DNA from: Nonomuraea fuscirosea
Lineage (GTDB): Bacteria; Actinomycetota; Actinomycetes; Streptosporangiales; Streptosporangiaceae
Direction: 5' to 3'
Assembly: GCF_003001935.1 (NCBI RefSeq)
Contig: NZ_PVNG01000030.1
Coordinates: 62,001-126,000, forward strand
Length of the DNA: 64,000 nt
The stretch's first letter is position 1. The number at the start of each line of letters is the position of its first letter. The notes below the pieces were generated by a model that was not told the origin of the DNA, did no database searches, and saw only the letters and a list, made by a program, of their open reading frames with translations. Of the stretch, positions 50,644 through 58,604 are shown piece by piece. Position numbers and translations under genes: made by a program.

Positions 50644-52245
50644 ATGACAGACCCGGCAGCACCCGCGGAGGAGGCCGCCACCGTGGCGGCCGCCGTCGCG
50701 GGCACCGCCACCACCATGGAGGTGGCAGCCGCCAACCCGCTGCGCGACCCGCGCGACAAGCGGCTGCCCCGGGTGGCGGGACCATGTGTGATGGTGTTGT
50801 TCGGCGTGACGGGGGACCTGGCCAAGCGCAAGCTGCTGCCGGCGATCTACGACCTGGGCAACCGGGGGCTGTTGCCGCCCGGATTCTCCCTGGTCGGGTT
50901 CGCCCGGCGGGATTGGAAGGACCAGGACTTCGCCCAGTTGACGCACGACGCCGTCAAGGCCCACGCCAGGACGCCCTTCCGCGAGGAGGTCTGGAAGCAG
51001 CTGCGTGAGGGCATCCACTTCGTTCCGGGCGAATTCTCGGACGACGGGGCGTTCGACGCGCTGGCCATGGCCTTGGCCGAGATCGACGAGACCAGGGGCA
51101 CGGGCGGAAACTACGCTTTCTACCTGTCCGTGCCGCCGAAGTTCTTCCCGGTGGTGGTGGAGCAGCTCAAGCGGACCGGATTGTCCGACGCGCCCGACGG
51201 CTCGTGGCGGCGGGTGGTCATCGAGAAGCCGTTCGGTCACGACCTGCAGTCCGCGCACCAGCTGAACGAGATCACCACCTCGGCCTTCCCGGAGAGCTCG
51301 ATCTTCAGGATCGACCACTACCTGGGCAAGGAGACCGTCCAGAACATCATGGCGCTGAGGTTCGCCAACAACCTCTACGAGCCCATCTGGAACCGCAGCT
51401 TCGTCGACCACGTGCAGATCACGATGGCCGAGGACATCGGCATCGGCGGCCGGGCCGGCTACTACGACGGCATCGGCGCGGCCCGCGACGTGATCCAGAA
51501 CCACCTGCTCCAGTTGCTCGCCCTCGTCGCCATGGAGGACCCGACCTCCTTCGACGCCTCGGCGCTGCGGCGGGAGAAGGAGAAGGTGCTCAAGGCCGTG
51601 CGGCTGCCGGCCGACCTGGGCCTCAACACGGCCCGCGGCCAGTACTCCGCGGGCTGGCAGGGCGGCGAGAAGGTGGTCGGCTACCTCCAGGAGGACGGCA
51701 TCTCGGCCGAGTCCAAGACCGAGACCTACGCCGCCATCAAGCTGGAGATCGCCAACCGGCGCTGGGCCGGCGTGCCGTTCTACCTGCGCACGGGCAAGCG
51801 CCTGGGCCGCCGGGTGACGGAGGTGGCCGTGGTGTTCCAGCGGGCGCCGCACCTGCCCTTCAGCGCCGACGACACCGAGATCCTGGGCCAGAACGCCCTG
51901 GTCGTGCGGGTCCAGCCGGACGAGGGCATCACGGTGCGCTTCGGCTCGAAGGTGCCGGGCACGCAGATGGAGGTCCGCGACGTCTCGATGGACTTCGCCT
52001 ACGGGGAGTCGTTCCTGGAGTCGTCTCCGGAGGCGTACGAGCGGCTGCTGCTGGACGTGATGATCGGCGATCCGCCGCTCTTCCCGCACCAGCGGGAGGT
52101 GGAGCTGTCGTGGAAGATCCTCGACCCGATCGAGGAGTTCTGGGCCACGCAGGGCCAGCCCGAGGGCTACGAGTCAGGATCGTGGGGGCCCGAGTCGGCC
52201 GACGCGATGATGGCCCGTGACGGCCGGGTGTGGAGGAGGCTCTGA
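50644..52245 (+). CDS. zwf: Glucose-6-phosphate dehydrogenase
   Basis: 533-aa NADP enzyme for the first oxidative step. Nucleotide loop VLFGVTGDLAKRKLLPAIYD, substrate site RIDHYLGKETVQN and IEKPFGHDLQSAHQLN. The first 35 residues are an Ala-rich extension (PAAPAEEAATVAAAV) longer than usual, but ATG 50644 has AGGAGG 6 nt upstream, so it is probably real. One base separates it from pgi. Confidence 0.97.
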   Translation: MTDPAAPAEEAATVAAAVAGTATTMEVAAANPLRDPRDKRLPRVAGPCVMVLFGVTGDLAKRKLLPAIYDLGNRGLLPPGFSLVGFARRDWKDQDFAQLTHDAVKAHARTPFREEVWKQLREGIHFVPGEFSDDGAFDALAMALAEIDETRGTGGNYAFYLSVPPKFFPVVVEQLKRTGLSDAPDGSWRRVVIEKPFGHDLQSAHQLNEITTSAFPESSIFRIDHYLGKETVQNIMALRFANNLYEPIWNRSFVDHVQITMAEDIGIGGRAGYYDGIGAARDVIQNHLLQLLALVAMEDPTSFDASALRREKEKVLKAVRLPADLGLNTARGQYSAGWQGGEKVVGYLQEDGISAESKTETYAAIKLEIANRRWAGVPFYLRTGKRLGRRVTEVAVVFQRAPHLPFSADDTEILGQNALVVRVQPDEGITVRFGSKVPGTQMEVRDVSMDFAYGESFLESSPEAYERLLLDVMIGDPPLFPHQREVELSWKILDPIEEFWATQGQPEGYESGSWGPESADAMMARDGRVWRRL

Positions 52246-53159
52246 TGACCACGTTCATGCTGACGGACACCACGGCCGGAAAGATCTCCGCCCAGTTCAT
52301 GCACCTGCGGCACCAGATGGGCGCGCCGGCCATCGGCATGGTGCTGACGCTCGTCGTGGTCAGCGAGGAGCGGCACCAGTACGACGCGCTGCGCGCGGCC
52401 ACCGAGGCGGCCCGCGAGCACCCGTCGCGCATCATCGTCGTGATCAAGCGCGAGGAGGACGAGCCGATCAGGCTCGACGCCGAGCTGCGGATCGGCGAGA
52501 ACACGCCCGGCGAGGTCGTGGTGCTGCGCCTGTACGGCGAGCTCACCGAGCACGCCGACTCCGTGGTCAGCCCGCTGCTGCTGCCCGACACCCCGGTGGT
52601 CGCGTGGTGGCCGGGCGCGGCCCCCGACGTGCCCTCCAAGGACGCGATCGGGGCGCTGGCGCAGCGGCGCATCACCGACGCCAAGGGCTTCGACGACGGC
52701 GGTGTCAAGTCGCTGGTGATCAGGGCCAAGGGGTACGCCCGTGGTGACACCGACCTGGCCTGGGCCCGGCTGACGCCGTGGCGCAGCCTGCTGGCGGCCG
52801 CGTTCGACCAGCCGGTGGGCAAGGTGCGCAAGGGCGTGGTGGAGGCCTCCGCCGGCCATCCGAGCGCGCCGCTGCTGGCCGCGTGGCTGTCGGAGCGGCT
52901 GGGCGCGAGCATGAAGGTCGCCGAGTCCGCCGGTCCCGGCCTGACCGCCGTGCGGCTGCAGCTGGCCGACGGCGAGCTCGCCGTGGTCAGGACCGACGCC
53001 CGGCTGGCCAAGCTGTCGCGTCCCGGCCAGCCCGACCGCAACGTGGCGCTGGCCAGGCGGCAGACCTCGGAGCTGATGGCCGAGGAGCTGCGCAGGCTCG
53101 ACACCGACGAGATCTACGAGACCGCCGTCAAGCGGTTCGCGAGGACGTACAAGGGATGA
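52245..53159 (+). CDS. opcA: G6PDH assembly/activator protein OpcA
   Basis: 304-aa protein required for full activity of actinobacterial and cyanobacterial G6PDH. The family block is LLLPDTPVVAWWPGAAPDVP at about 109-128, followed by DLAWARLTPWRSLLAAAFD. ATG 52245 overlaps the zwf stop by one base and directly follows GGAGGAGGCTCT. Confidence 0.95.
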   Translation: MTTFMLTDTTAGKISAQFMHLRHQMGAPAIGMVLTLVVVSEERHQYDALRAATEAAREHPSRIIVVIKREEDEPIRLDAELRIGENTPGEVVVLRLYGELTEHADSVVSPLLLPDTPVVAWWPGAAPDVPSKDAIGALAQRRITDAKGFDDGGVKSLVIRAKGYARGDTDLAWARLTPWRSLLAAAFDQPVGKVRKGVVEASAGHPSAPLLAAWLSERLGASMKVAESAGPGLTAVRLQLADGELAVVRTDARLAKLSRPGQPDRNVALARRQTSELMAEELRRLDTDEIYETAVKRFARTYKG

Positions 53160-53956
53160 CGACAGTTCAAGGGATGGCGACCGTGAGCGTTCCCGGCATC
53201 GTCGTGCACCGCAACGCGGACGTCCTGGCCAAGGCCGTGGCGGCGCGGATCATCACCCGCCTGGTCGACGTGCAGTCGGCCAAGGGGTCGGCCTCGATCG
53301 TCCTGACGGGCGGCACGGTCGGCACGGCCACGCTGGCCGCCATCGCCGCCACCCCCGCCAGGGACGCCGTCGACTGGCGGCGCCTGGACGTGTGGTGGGG
53401 AGACGAGCGGTTCGTCCCCTCGGGCGACAAGGAGCGCAACGAGACCGGCGCCCGCGAGGCGCTGCTCGACCACGTGGACGTGGACCCCGAGCGGGTCCAC
53501 GTCATGCGCGGTCCCGACTCGGGCATGACGGCCGAGGAGTCCGCCGACGCCTACGCCGCCGAGCTGCGCAAGGCCGCCAGGCCCGAGGACCACGGGCCGG
53601 TCCCGAACTTCGACGTGATGCTGCTCGGCATGGGCCCCGACGCGCACGTCGCGTCGCTGTTCCCCGGCCTGCCCGCGCTCTACGACACGCGCCCGGTGGT
53701 GGCGGTGCACGGCTCGCCGAAGCCGCCGCCCACGCGCATCTCGCTGACGCTGCCCGCCATCCAGGCCTCGCGCGAGGTGTGGGTGGTGGCGGCCGGTGAG
53801 GAGAAGTCGGGCGCGGTCCGGCTGGCCCTGTCGAAGTCCGGGCCGTTCCAGGTGCCCGCGGCGGGGGCCAGGGGGCGGGGGCGGACGCTGTTCCTGCTGG
53901 ACCGGGCGGCGGCCGGCAAGATCCCGCCGGGCCTGGGCCGCATCGCCTCCCCGTAA
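53156..53956 (+). CDS. pgl: 6-Phosphogluconolactonase
   Basis: 266-aa hydrolase of 6-phosphogluconolactone (DevB/NagB-like fold). Key blocks are LTGGTVGTATLAAIA, VDWRRLDVWWGDERFVPSGD with the conserved WGDER, and LLGMGPDAHVASLFPG with the catalytic His; PPPTRISLTLPAI follows. Two starts lie 18 bp apart, ATG 53156 (ATGA overlap with opcA) and ATG 53174, each directly after AAGGG; the region is a short tandem duplication. Last gene of the operon. Confidence 0.96.
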   Translation: MTTVQGMATVSVPGIVVHRNADVLAKAVAARIITRLVDVQSAKGSASIVLTGGTVGTATLAAIAATPARDAVDWRRLDVWWGDERFVPSGDKERNETGAREALLDHVDVDPERVHVMRGPDSGMTAEESADAYAAELRKAARPEDHGPVPNFDVMLLGMGPDAHVASLFPGLPALYDTRPVVAVHGSPKPPPTRISLTLPAIQASREVWVVAAGEEKSGAVRLALSKSGPFQVPAAGARGRGRTLFLLDRAAAGKIPPGLGRIASP

Positions 53957-53974
53957 CGGGTCACGGCGGCCGGA

Positions 53975-54030
53975 GGGCCGCCACAGGGCCGACCCTCGGC
54001 GACCGGCCGGGATCAGCCCTGTGGCGGCCC
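53975..54030. terminator. Bidirectional terminator between pgl and the adenosine-deaminase-type gene
   Basis: GGGCCGCCACAGGGC (53975-53989) pairs perfectly over 15 bp with GCCCTGTGGCGGCCC (54016-54030), loop 26 nt. It lies between convergent genes and ends 34 bp before the deaminase stop. Confidence 0.85.
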
Positions 54031-54100
54031 TTCTACGCGGCCGGATTCCGCTGGCCGGTCCTCCTACGCGCCCGGATTCTGCGCGGCCTCCTGGCCGGTC
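54029..54100. repeat. Duplicated 3' end of the deaminase gene
   Basis: On the minus strand the gene's end GAATCCGGGCGCGTAGGAGG (with its TAG stop) is followed about 31 bp later by GAATCCGGCCGCGTAGAAGG, 18 of 20 equal, again containing TAG, each preceded by a GGCCAG-type segment. Confidence 0.7.
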
Positions 54101-55104
54101 AGCGCGTCGATCTCGTCGATGAGCAGCCGCTTGCGCTCCTCGCTCAGGTACGACGCCCGCACCCCGTTCCGCGCGAAGGCCGCCAGCTGTTCCTGCCCGA
54201 ACCCGAACGCCCGCGCCACCGCCCGGTACTCCGCGGCCGTCGTCGTGGCGAACATCGGCGGGTCGTCGCTGTTGAGCGTGACGAACAGCCCCTCCTCCAG
54301 CAGCCGGGGCAGCGGATGGTCCTCGATGCGGGCGACCTGGCCCGTGCACACGTTGGAGGTCGGGCACACGTCCAGCGGCAACTGCGTCTCGCGCAGGTAC
54401 GCCACCAGGCGCGGATCGGACAGGCAGCTGATGCCGTGGCCGACGCGCTCGGCGCCGTAGCCGTCGATGACCTCCCAGATCGTCTCGGGGCCGCTCATCT
54501 CCCCGCCGTGGGGCACGCTGTGCAGGCCCGCCGCGCGGGCGGCCGAGAATGCCGAACGGTAGGCGTCGCGGTATTTGCGGCGTTCCTGCTCGATCCCGCC
54601 GATGCCGAAACCTACCAGCGCGGCGGGAGGTTCTTTCAGAGCGTGCTCCACGGTCACGTTCGCCGCCTCCTCGCCGTACTCGCCGGGGATGTCGAAGATG
54701 TAGGCCATCTCCACCCCGTACTCGCTGAGCGAGCGGCTGGAAGCCAGGTCCAGCGCCTCGGTGACGGCGTGCATGGGCAGGCCGACCAGGTGGTGCGCGT
54801 ACGGGGTGACCTGCAGTTCGGCGTACCTGACGCCTTGCGGGACGAGGTCGCGGGCCAGGCCGAGGACGAGCGTGGCCACGTCCTCGGGCTCGCGTACCAG
54901 GGAGTTGACGGCCCCGTAGACGCGGGCGAAGTGGGGGAAGTCGGTGAAGGTGTAGAAGCGGCGCAGCTCCTCCTCCGAGGTGGGCACCTCGCTGCCCGGG
55001 TGGCGGCGCGACAGCTCCAGCACGGTGGGCACCGAGGCCGAGCCCACCAGGTGCACGTGCAGTTCGACCTTGGGCAGGGCGTCGATGAAGGCGTCAAGGG
55101 TCAT
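54064..55104 (-). CDS. Adenosine deaminase family protein
   Basis: 346-aa TIM-barrel zinc deaminase. Metal and catalytic residues are in place: HVHLVGSAS near 14, HGGE near 197, ERVGHGISCL, and LNSDDPPMF near 285. The first motif reads HLVGS where classic adenosine deaminases have HLDGS/HLEGS, so substrate specificity may have changed; purine salvage or an adenosine-like substrate such as S-adenosylhomocysteine-derived nucleosides are possible. ATG 55104 lacks a clear ribosome-binding site. Its 3' end is partly duplicated downstream. Confidence 0.82.
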   Translation of the reverse strand: MTLDAFIDALPKVELHVHLVGSASVPTVLELSRRHPGSEVPTSEEELRRFYTFTDFPHFARVYGAVNSLVREPEDVATLVLGLARDLVPQGVRYAELQVTPYAHHLVGLPMHAVTEALDLASSRSLSEYGVEMAYIFDIPGEYGEEAANVTVEHALKEPPAALVGFGIGGIEQERRKYRDAYRSAFSAARAAGLHSVPHGGEMSGPETIWEVIDGYGAERVGHGISCLSDPRLVAYLRETQLPLDVCPTSNVCTGQVARIEDHPLPRLLEEGLFVTLNSDDPPMFATTTAAEYRAVARAFGFGQEQLAAFARNGVRASYLSEERKRLLIDEIDALTGQEAAQNPGA

Positions 55105-55168
55105 GCCGACGACCATAGGGGCGGCGTTTCCCGGAAAGACAGGCTTTGGCGGCTAATCTCACATTCAT

Positions 55169-55196
55169 TTGTCAGGTTCTCCGGCTGAGCTAGGCT
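55169..55196 (+). promoter_or_regulatory. Leaderless promoter of the methyltransferase gene
   Basis: -35 TTGTCA (55169-55174), 16-nt spacer, -10 TAGGCT (55191-55196), and the GTG start codon 7 nt later at 55204. Spacing matches transcription starting at the first base of the start codon. Confidence 0.75.
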
Positions 55197-55203
55197 GAGC
55201 CCC

Positions 55204-55950
55204 GTGACGGACGCCGAAGCCTACGAGCGCGGCTTCGCCCGCCTCAGCTCTTACACCGTCGGCCCCCTCCTCGCCCGCGTGGCGGCGAGCCGCGGCTCGC
55301 GCCTGCTCGACGTGGGTTGCGGCACCGGGGTGGTGACCGCGGCGGCGCTGGCGATCGGCGCCGAGGTGACGGCCGTCGACGCCGATCCCGGCATGGTCAC
55401 GCTGACCGCCCGCCGTCATCCGGCCGCGACGGTACGGCCGGCCGCGCTTCCTGAGCTGCCGTTCGCGGATCAGCAGTTTGACGTGATAGCGGGAAATTTC
55501 ATCATCAATCACGTGCCCGACGCCGCCGAGGCGCTCCGTGAGCTGCGCCGCGTCCTGCGGCCGGGCGGCGCGATCGGCCTGACCTGGTGGAAGTCGGACG
55601 AGATGACGGCCACCGGCGTCTTCGCCGACGCCATCGCCGCCGCCGGGGTCCCCTACGAGCCGCCGGCCCGCTCCTTCACCGCCCACGACACGCCCGAGCG
55701 CTTCACCGCCCTGCTGACGGAGGCCGGTCTCAGGCAGGCCTCCGTGGTAGACGTCAGATGGCGGCACCGGGCCGGCCTGGCGGCCTGGTGGACGGACATC
55801 GTGCGGGCGGGCGGGCCCCGGTTCGCCGTCATCGGCCGTCAGCCGCCGGAGGTCGTCGAGCGGATCAGGGCCGGCTACCTGCTGCTGGCGGCGCCGTACG
55901 AGGAGGAGGGTTTCCCGGTCTGCGCCCACCTCGCCTGCGCGCACCGCTGA
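55204..55950 (+). CDS. SAM-dependent methyltransferase (class I)
   Basis: 248-aa methyltransferase of the UbiE/Methyltransf_11 type. SAM motif I LLDVGCGTGVVTAAALAIGA at 36-55, acidic end of strand two AVDADPGM, motif post-I PFADQQFDVIAGNFIINHVP and LRRVLRPGGAIGLTWW. Substrate unknown. GTG 55204 is set by the leaderless promoter. Divergent from the deaminase gene. Its 3' end is duplicated: CGCCTGCGCGCACCGCTGAG recurs 35 bp further on. Confidence 0.85.
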   Translation: MTDAEAYERGFARLSSYTVGPLLARVAASRGSRLLDVGCGTGVVTAAALAIGAEVTAVDADPGMVTLTARRHPAATVRPAALPELPFADQQFDVIAGNFIINHVPDAAEALRELRRVLRPGGAIGLTWWKSDEMTATGVFADAIAAAGVPYEPPARSFTAHDTPERFTALLTEAGLRQASVVDVRWRHRAGLAAWWTDIVRAGGPRFAVIGRQPPEVVERIRAGYLLLAAPYEEEGFPVCAHLACAHR

Positions 55951-55990
55951 GACGCCCCGCCCGTCCCGCCTGCGCGCCGCTCAGACACGA
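55932..55990. repeat. Duplicated 3' end of the methyltransferase gene
   Basis: CGCCTGCGCGCACCGCTGAG (from 55932, stop included) and CGCCTGCGCGCCGCTCAGAC (from 55967) are related with a 2-bp gap; offset 35 bp. Confidence 0.65.
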
Positions 55991-56003
55991 CGTTCCCGGC
56001 CCT

Positions 56004-56873
56004 TCAGCGGCCGGCGAGCGCTTCGTACCGCACGCCCGTCAGCTCGGCCGACACCTCCCACAGGCGCGCGGCCAGTTCCTCGGAGCCGGCCCGCTCCGAC
56101 GGGACGAGCGGCTTGGCCTTGGGGCCGAAGAACTCGCCGCCGCGTACGTCGGGCGAGGTAGCGGCGTACAGCGACGGGACGGCCCCCGCCGCGGCCGGCT
56201 TCAGCAGCAGCCCCACCAGCGGCTGCAACGGCCCCACCTTGACGATCCGGGTGGCCGTCGCACCGGGGTGGGTCACCGTGCTGAGCAGGCCGACCCCCGC
56301 CTTGTCCGCCCGCCGCTGCAGTTCCAGCGCGAACAGCACGTTGGCGAGCTTGGAGCGCCCGTACGCGGCCATGCGCCCGTAGCGGCGCTCCAGGCCCAGA
56401 TCGTCGAAGTCGATCCGGCCCGCGTTGTGCGCGTCGCTGGACACGGTCACGACCCGGGCGCCTGGAGCGGCGGCCAGCAGCGGCAGCAGCAGCCCGGTGA
56501 GCGCGAAGTGCCCCAGGTGGTTGGTGCCGAACTGCATCTCGAAGCCGTCCTTGGTCGTCCCCTTGGGGACCATGGCGATGCCGGCGTTGTTGATCAGCAG
56601 GTCGAGCTCGCGCACGCCCGCGGCGAACTCCCTGACCGAGGACAGGTCTGCGAGGTCCAGCCGCCCGTACTCGACCTGGGCCCCGGGCACCTCCCGCAGG
56701 ATCCGCGCCACCGCCTCCTCGCCCCTGCCCCGGTCACGCGCCGCCACGACGACATGCGCGCCGTGCCGGGCCAGCTCCAGCGCGGTGGGGAACCCGATGC
56801 CGCTGTTGGCTCCGGTCACGACGGCCGACTTTCCGCTCAGGTCGGGCATGGAGGCTGGGGTCCAGGCGGTCAT
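56004..56873 (-). CDS. Short-chain dehydrogenase/reductase
   Basis: 289-aa NAD(P)-dependent SDR resembling the retinol dehydrogenase/WW-domain oxidoreductase-like group. Cofactor loop VVTGANSGIGFPTALELA at about 18-35, LLINNAGIA (NNAG), catalytic Ser in VVTVSSDAH and the Y-xxx-K equivalent in YGRSKLANVLFALEL. ATG 56873 has GGAG 6 nt upstream; an ATG five codons earlier is less well placed. Substrate unknown. A 158-bp region up to the next gene holds its promoter, with a direct repeat GTAGATCA (56900 and 56935). Confidence 0.86.
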   Translation of the reverse strand: MTAWTPASMPDLSGKSAVVTGANSGIGFPTALELARHGAHVVVAARDRGRGEEAVARILREVPGAQVEYGRLDLADLSSVREFAAGVRELDLLINNAGIAMVPKGTTKDGFEMQFGTNHLGHFALTGLLLPLLAAAPGARVVTVSSDAHNAGRIDFDDLGLERRYGRMAAYGRSKLANVLFALELQRRADKAGVGLLSTVTHPGATATRIVKVGPLQPLVGLLLKPAAAGAVPSLYAATSPDVRGGEFFGPKAKPLVPSERAGSEELAARLWEVSAELTGVRYEALAGR

Positions 56874-57031
56874 CGGCGCTCCAAACATGCGGAACCGTCT
56901 CGTAGATCAAAGACTAGACGTTCCGGACGTCCCGTAGATCACGGGCGGACGCCCAGTCGTTCCATGATCACGGGGAACGCGCATGTGCCGTACATCGCAG
57001 CCGAACGTCCACGCGTGCCGCAGGGCGCACG

Positions 57032-57832
57032 CTAGCGCTCCAGCCGCAGGCGGGCGTGTCGCTCCTCGCGCCGTGTCACCTCCAGCCGCTGGGTGCTGTC
57101 CTCCAGCTTCTTGCGCGCCTTGGCCAGCTTCTGCTCCAGCCGCGCCACCTTCTCCGCGCGCTCGCCGTGCTCCTTCTCGACCGCGTCCAGGGCCTCGCGC
57201 CACTCGCGGTGCGCCGCCTCGGCCTCGCGCCGCTCCTCGGCCTTCCTGGCCTCGGCCGCCGCGCGCCTTTCGGCCTCCTCCGCCCGAGCCTGCTCCGTGT
57301 CCTCGGTGCCCCCGCGTTTCCCCTTGGCGGCGGCAGGGCGGCCGCGCGGGACGGGGGCGGGGGCGAAGCCGCTGAAGCGCAGCGGCTTGTCGAGCCGCCC
57401 GCGGCGCACCTCCTCGGCCGCGCCCGCGTCCACGACGGCCGCGTCCAGCGTCTGGTCCACCTCGGTCCCCGCGGCGGCCGACAGGCCCGCGCCCTCCCGT
57501 GCGAGCCGGCCCGCCTTCCCGGTCACCTCGCCCCGCCGCCGGGTCAGCTCGGCCAGCTCGCCCGCGTCCTGACGTTCCCAGGCCGCGCGCAGGCTCTCCC
57601 CCACGTCGAGGAGTTCGGCGAGCTCGGCGGGATGCTCGCGGGCCAGCCGGTTCACCGCCCAGGCGGAGACCGTCGGCCGGCGGAGTTTCGCGATGTCGCG
57701 CGAGAGCCGTACATCCCCCGCGTCCTTGGCCGCGCGGGCCTCCGCCGTGCGCGCGGCGGTGAACTCGGACGGCGGCAACGCATACAGGCGGTCGGCCACC
57801 TCGTCAAGATCCACACAGGACAAATACCCCAC
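57032..57832 (-). CDS. Conserved coiled-coil protein, function unknown
   Basis: 266 aa, no signal or membrane segment. Residues 1-60 contain a conserved-looking DRLYALPPSEFTAARTAEAR and LRRPTVSAWAVNRLAREHP, a block seen in uncharacterised actinobacterial proteins; residues about 170-266 are a continuous charged coiled coil (EEAERRAAAEARKAEE, EKVARLEQKLAKARKKLED). ATG 57832 has no strong ribosome-binding site. Divergent from the Clp N-domain gene with only 55 bp between starts. I do not recognise a function; a nucleic-acid-binding or structural role would fit the composition. Confidence 0.65.
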   Translation of the reverse strand: MGYLSCVDLDEVADRLYALPPSEFTAARTAEARAAKDAGDVRLSRDIAKLRRPTVSAWAVNRLAREHPAELAELLDVGESLRAAWERQDAGELAELTRRRGEVTGKAGRLAREGAGLSAAAGTEVDQTLDAAVVDAGAAEEVRRGRLDKPLRFSGFAPAPVPRGRPAAAKGKRGGTEDTEQARAEEAERRAAAEARKAEERREAEAAHREWREALDAVEKEHGERAEKVARLEQKLAKARKKLEDSTQRLEVTRREERHARLRLER

Positions 57833-57887
57833 ATGGCCGGGTTTCTAGCGCATAGTGGAGGCAGCCCCAGCCGAACGGAGGCATCCG

Positions 57888-58484
57888 GTGTTCGAACGCT
57901 TCACCGACCGTGCGCGCAGGGTCGTCGTCCTCGCTCAGGAGGAGGCGCGGATGATGAGCCACAACTACATCGGCACGGAACACGTGCTGCTCGGCCTCAT
58001 CCACGAAGGTGAAGGGCTCGCCTCGCTGGTGCTCGACAGCTGCGGCGTGGAGATCGAGCACGTACGCGCGTTCGTCGAGCGCGAGGCCGGCCACGGCAGC
58101 AAGGCCCCCAGCGGGCACATCCCGTTCACACCACGCGCCAAGAAGGTCCTGGAGCTGTCCCTGCGCGAGGCGCTGCAGCTGCGGCACAACTACATCGGCA
58201 CCGAGCACATCCTGCTCGGGCTGATCAGGGAGGGCGAGGGGCTGGCCGCCCAGGCGCTCGCGGACGCCGGCGCCGACCTGGTGGACGTGCGCCAGCGCGT
58301 GCTCGACCGGGTGGGCCGCGGCCCCAAGGAGCGCCCCACCGAGATGTTCTTCGCCGGCGGCTCCGTGCTGAGCGAGCGGCTCACCCAGATCCAGGAGAGC
58401 CTCGCCCGCATCGAACGCCACCTCGGCATCCAGCAGCAGGAGCCGCCCGGCCGGCTCGGCGACGACGAGGCCGGCCAGGGCTGA
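57888..58484 (+). CDS. Stand-alone Clp N-domain protein (ClpC-like, no ATPase)
   Basis: 198 aa. Consists of two tandem Clp-N repeats (FTDRARRVVVLAQEEARMMS ... FTPRAKKVLELSLREALQLR), each with the ClpC-type HNYIGTEHVLLGLIHEGEG / HNYIGTEHILLGLIREGEG, followed by a short coiled tail (SERLTQIQESLARIERHLG). There is no AAA+ module or MecA linker, so it cannot unfold proteins; a role as substrate receptor, decoy or regulator of ClpC/ClpP is the inference. GTG 57888 has GGAGG 7 nt upstream. The stop region is duplicated 30 bp downstream. Confidence 0.88.
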   Translation: MFERFTDRARRVVVLAQEEARMMSHNYIGTEHVLLGLIHEGEGLASLVLDSCGVEIEHVRAFVEREAGHGSKAPSGHIPFTPRAKKVLELSLREALQLRHNYIGTEHILLGLIREGEGLAAQALADAGADLVDVRQRVLDRVGRGPKERPTEMFFAGGSVLSERLTQIQESLARIERHLGIQQQEPPGRLGDDEAGQG

Positions 58485-58521
58485 GACCGCCTGGCTGGGG
58501 CCGGCCTGGGCTGAGACCGGC
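58469..58521. repeat. Duplicated 3' end of the Clp N-domain gene
   Basis: GGCCGGCCAGGGCTGAGACC (58469-, stop codon inside) recurs as GGCCGGCCTGGGCTGAGACC at 58499-, 19 of 20 equal, offset 30 bp. The rest of the 120-bp gap (58485-58604) is made of GGCGCGAGCC-type echoes of the same kind. Confidence 0.75.
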
Positions 58522-58604
58522 GCGTGCCCGGCCGGCGGAGGCGAGCCCGATCCAGGACGGCGCGAGCCTGGGCCGAGTCCAGCGCGAGCCCGGCTACGGC
58601 GAGC

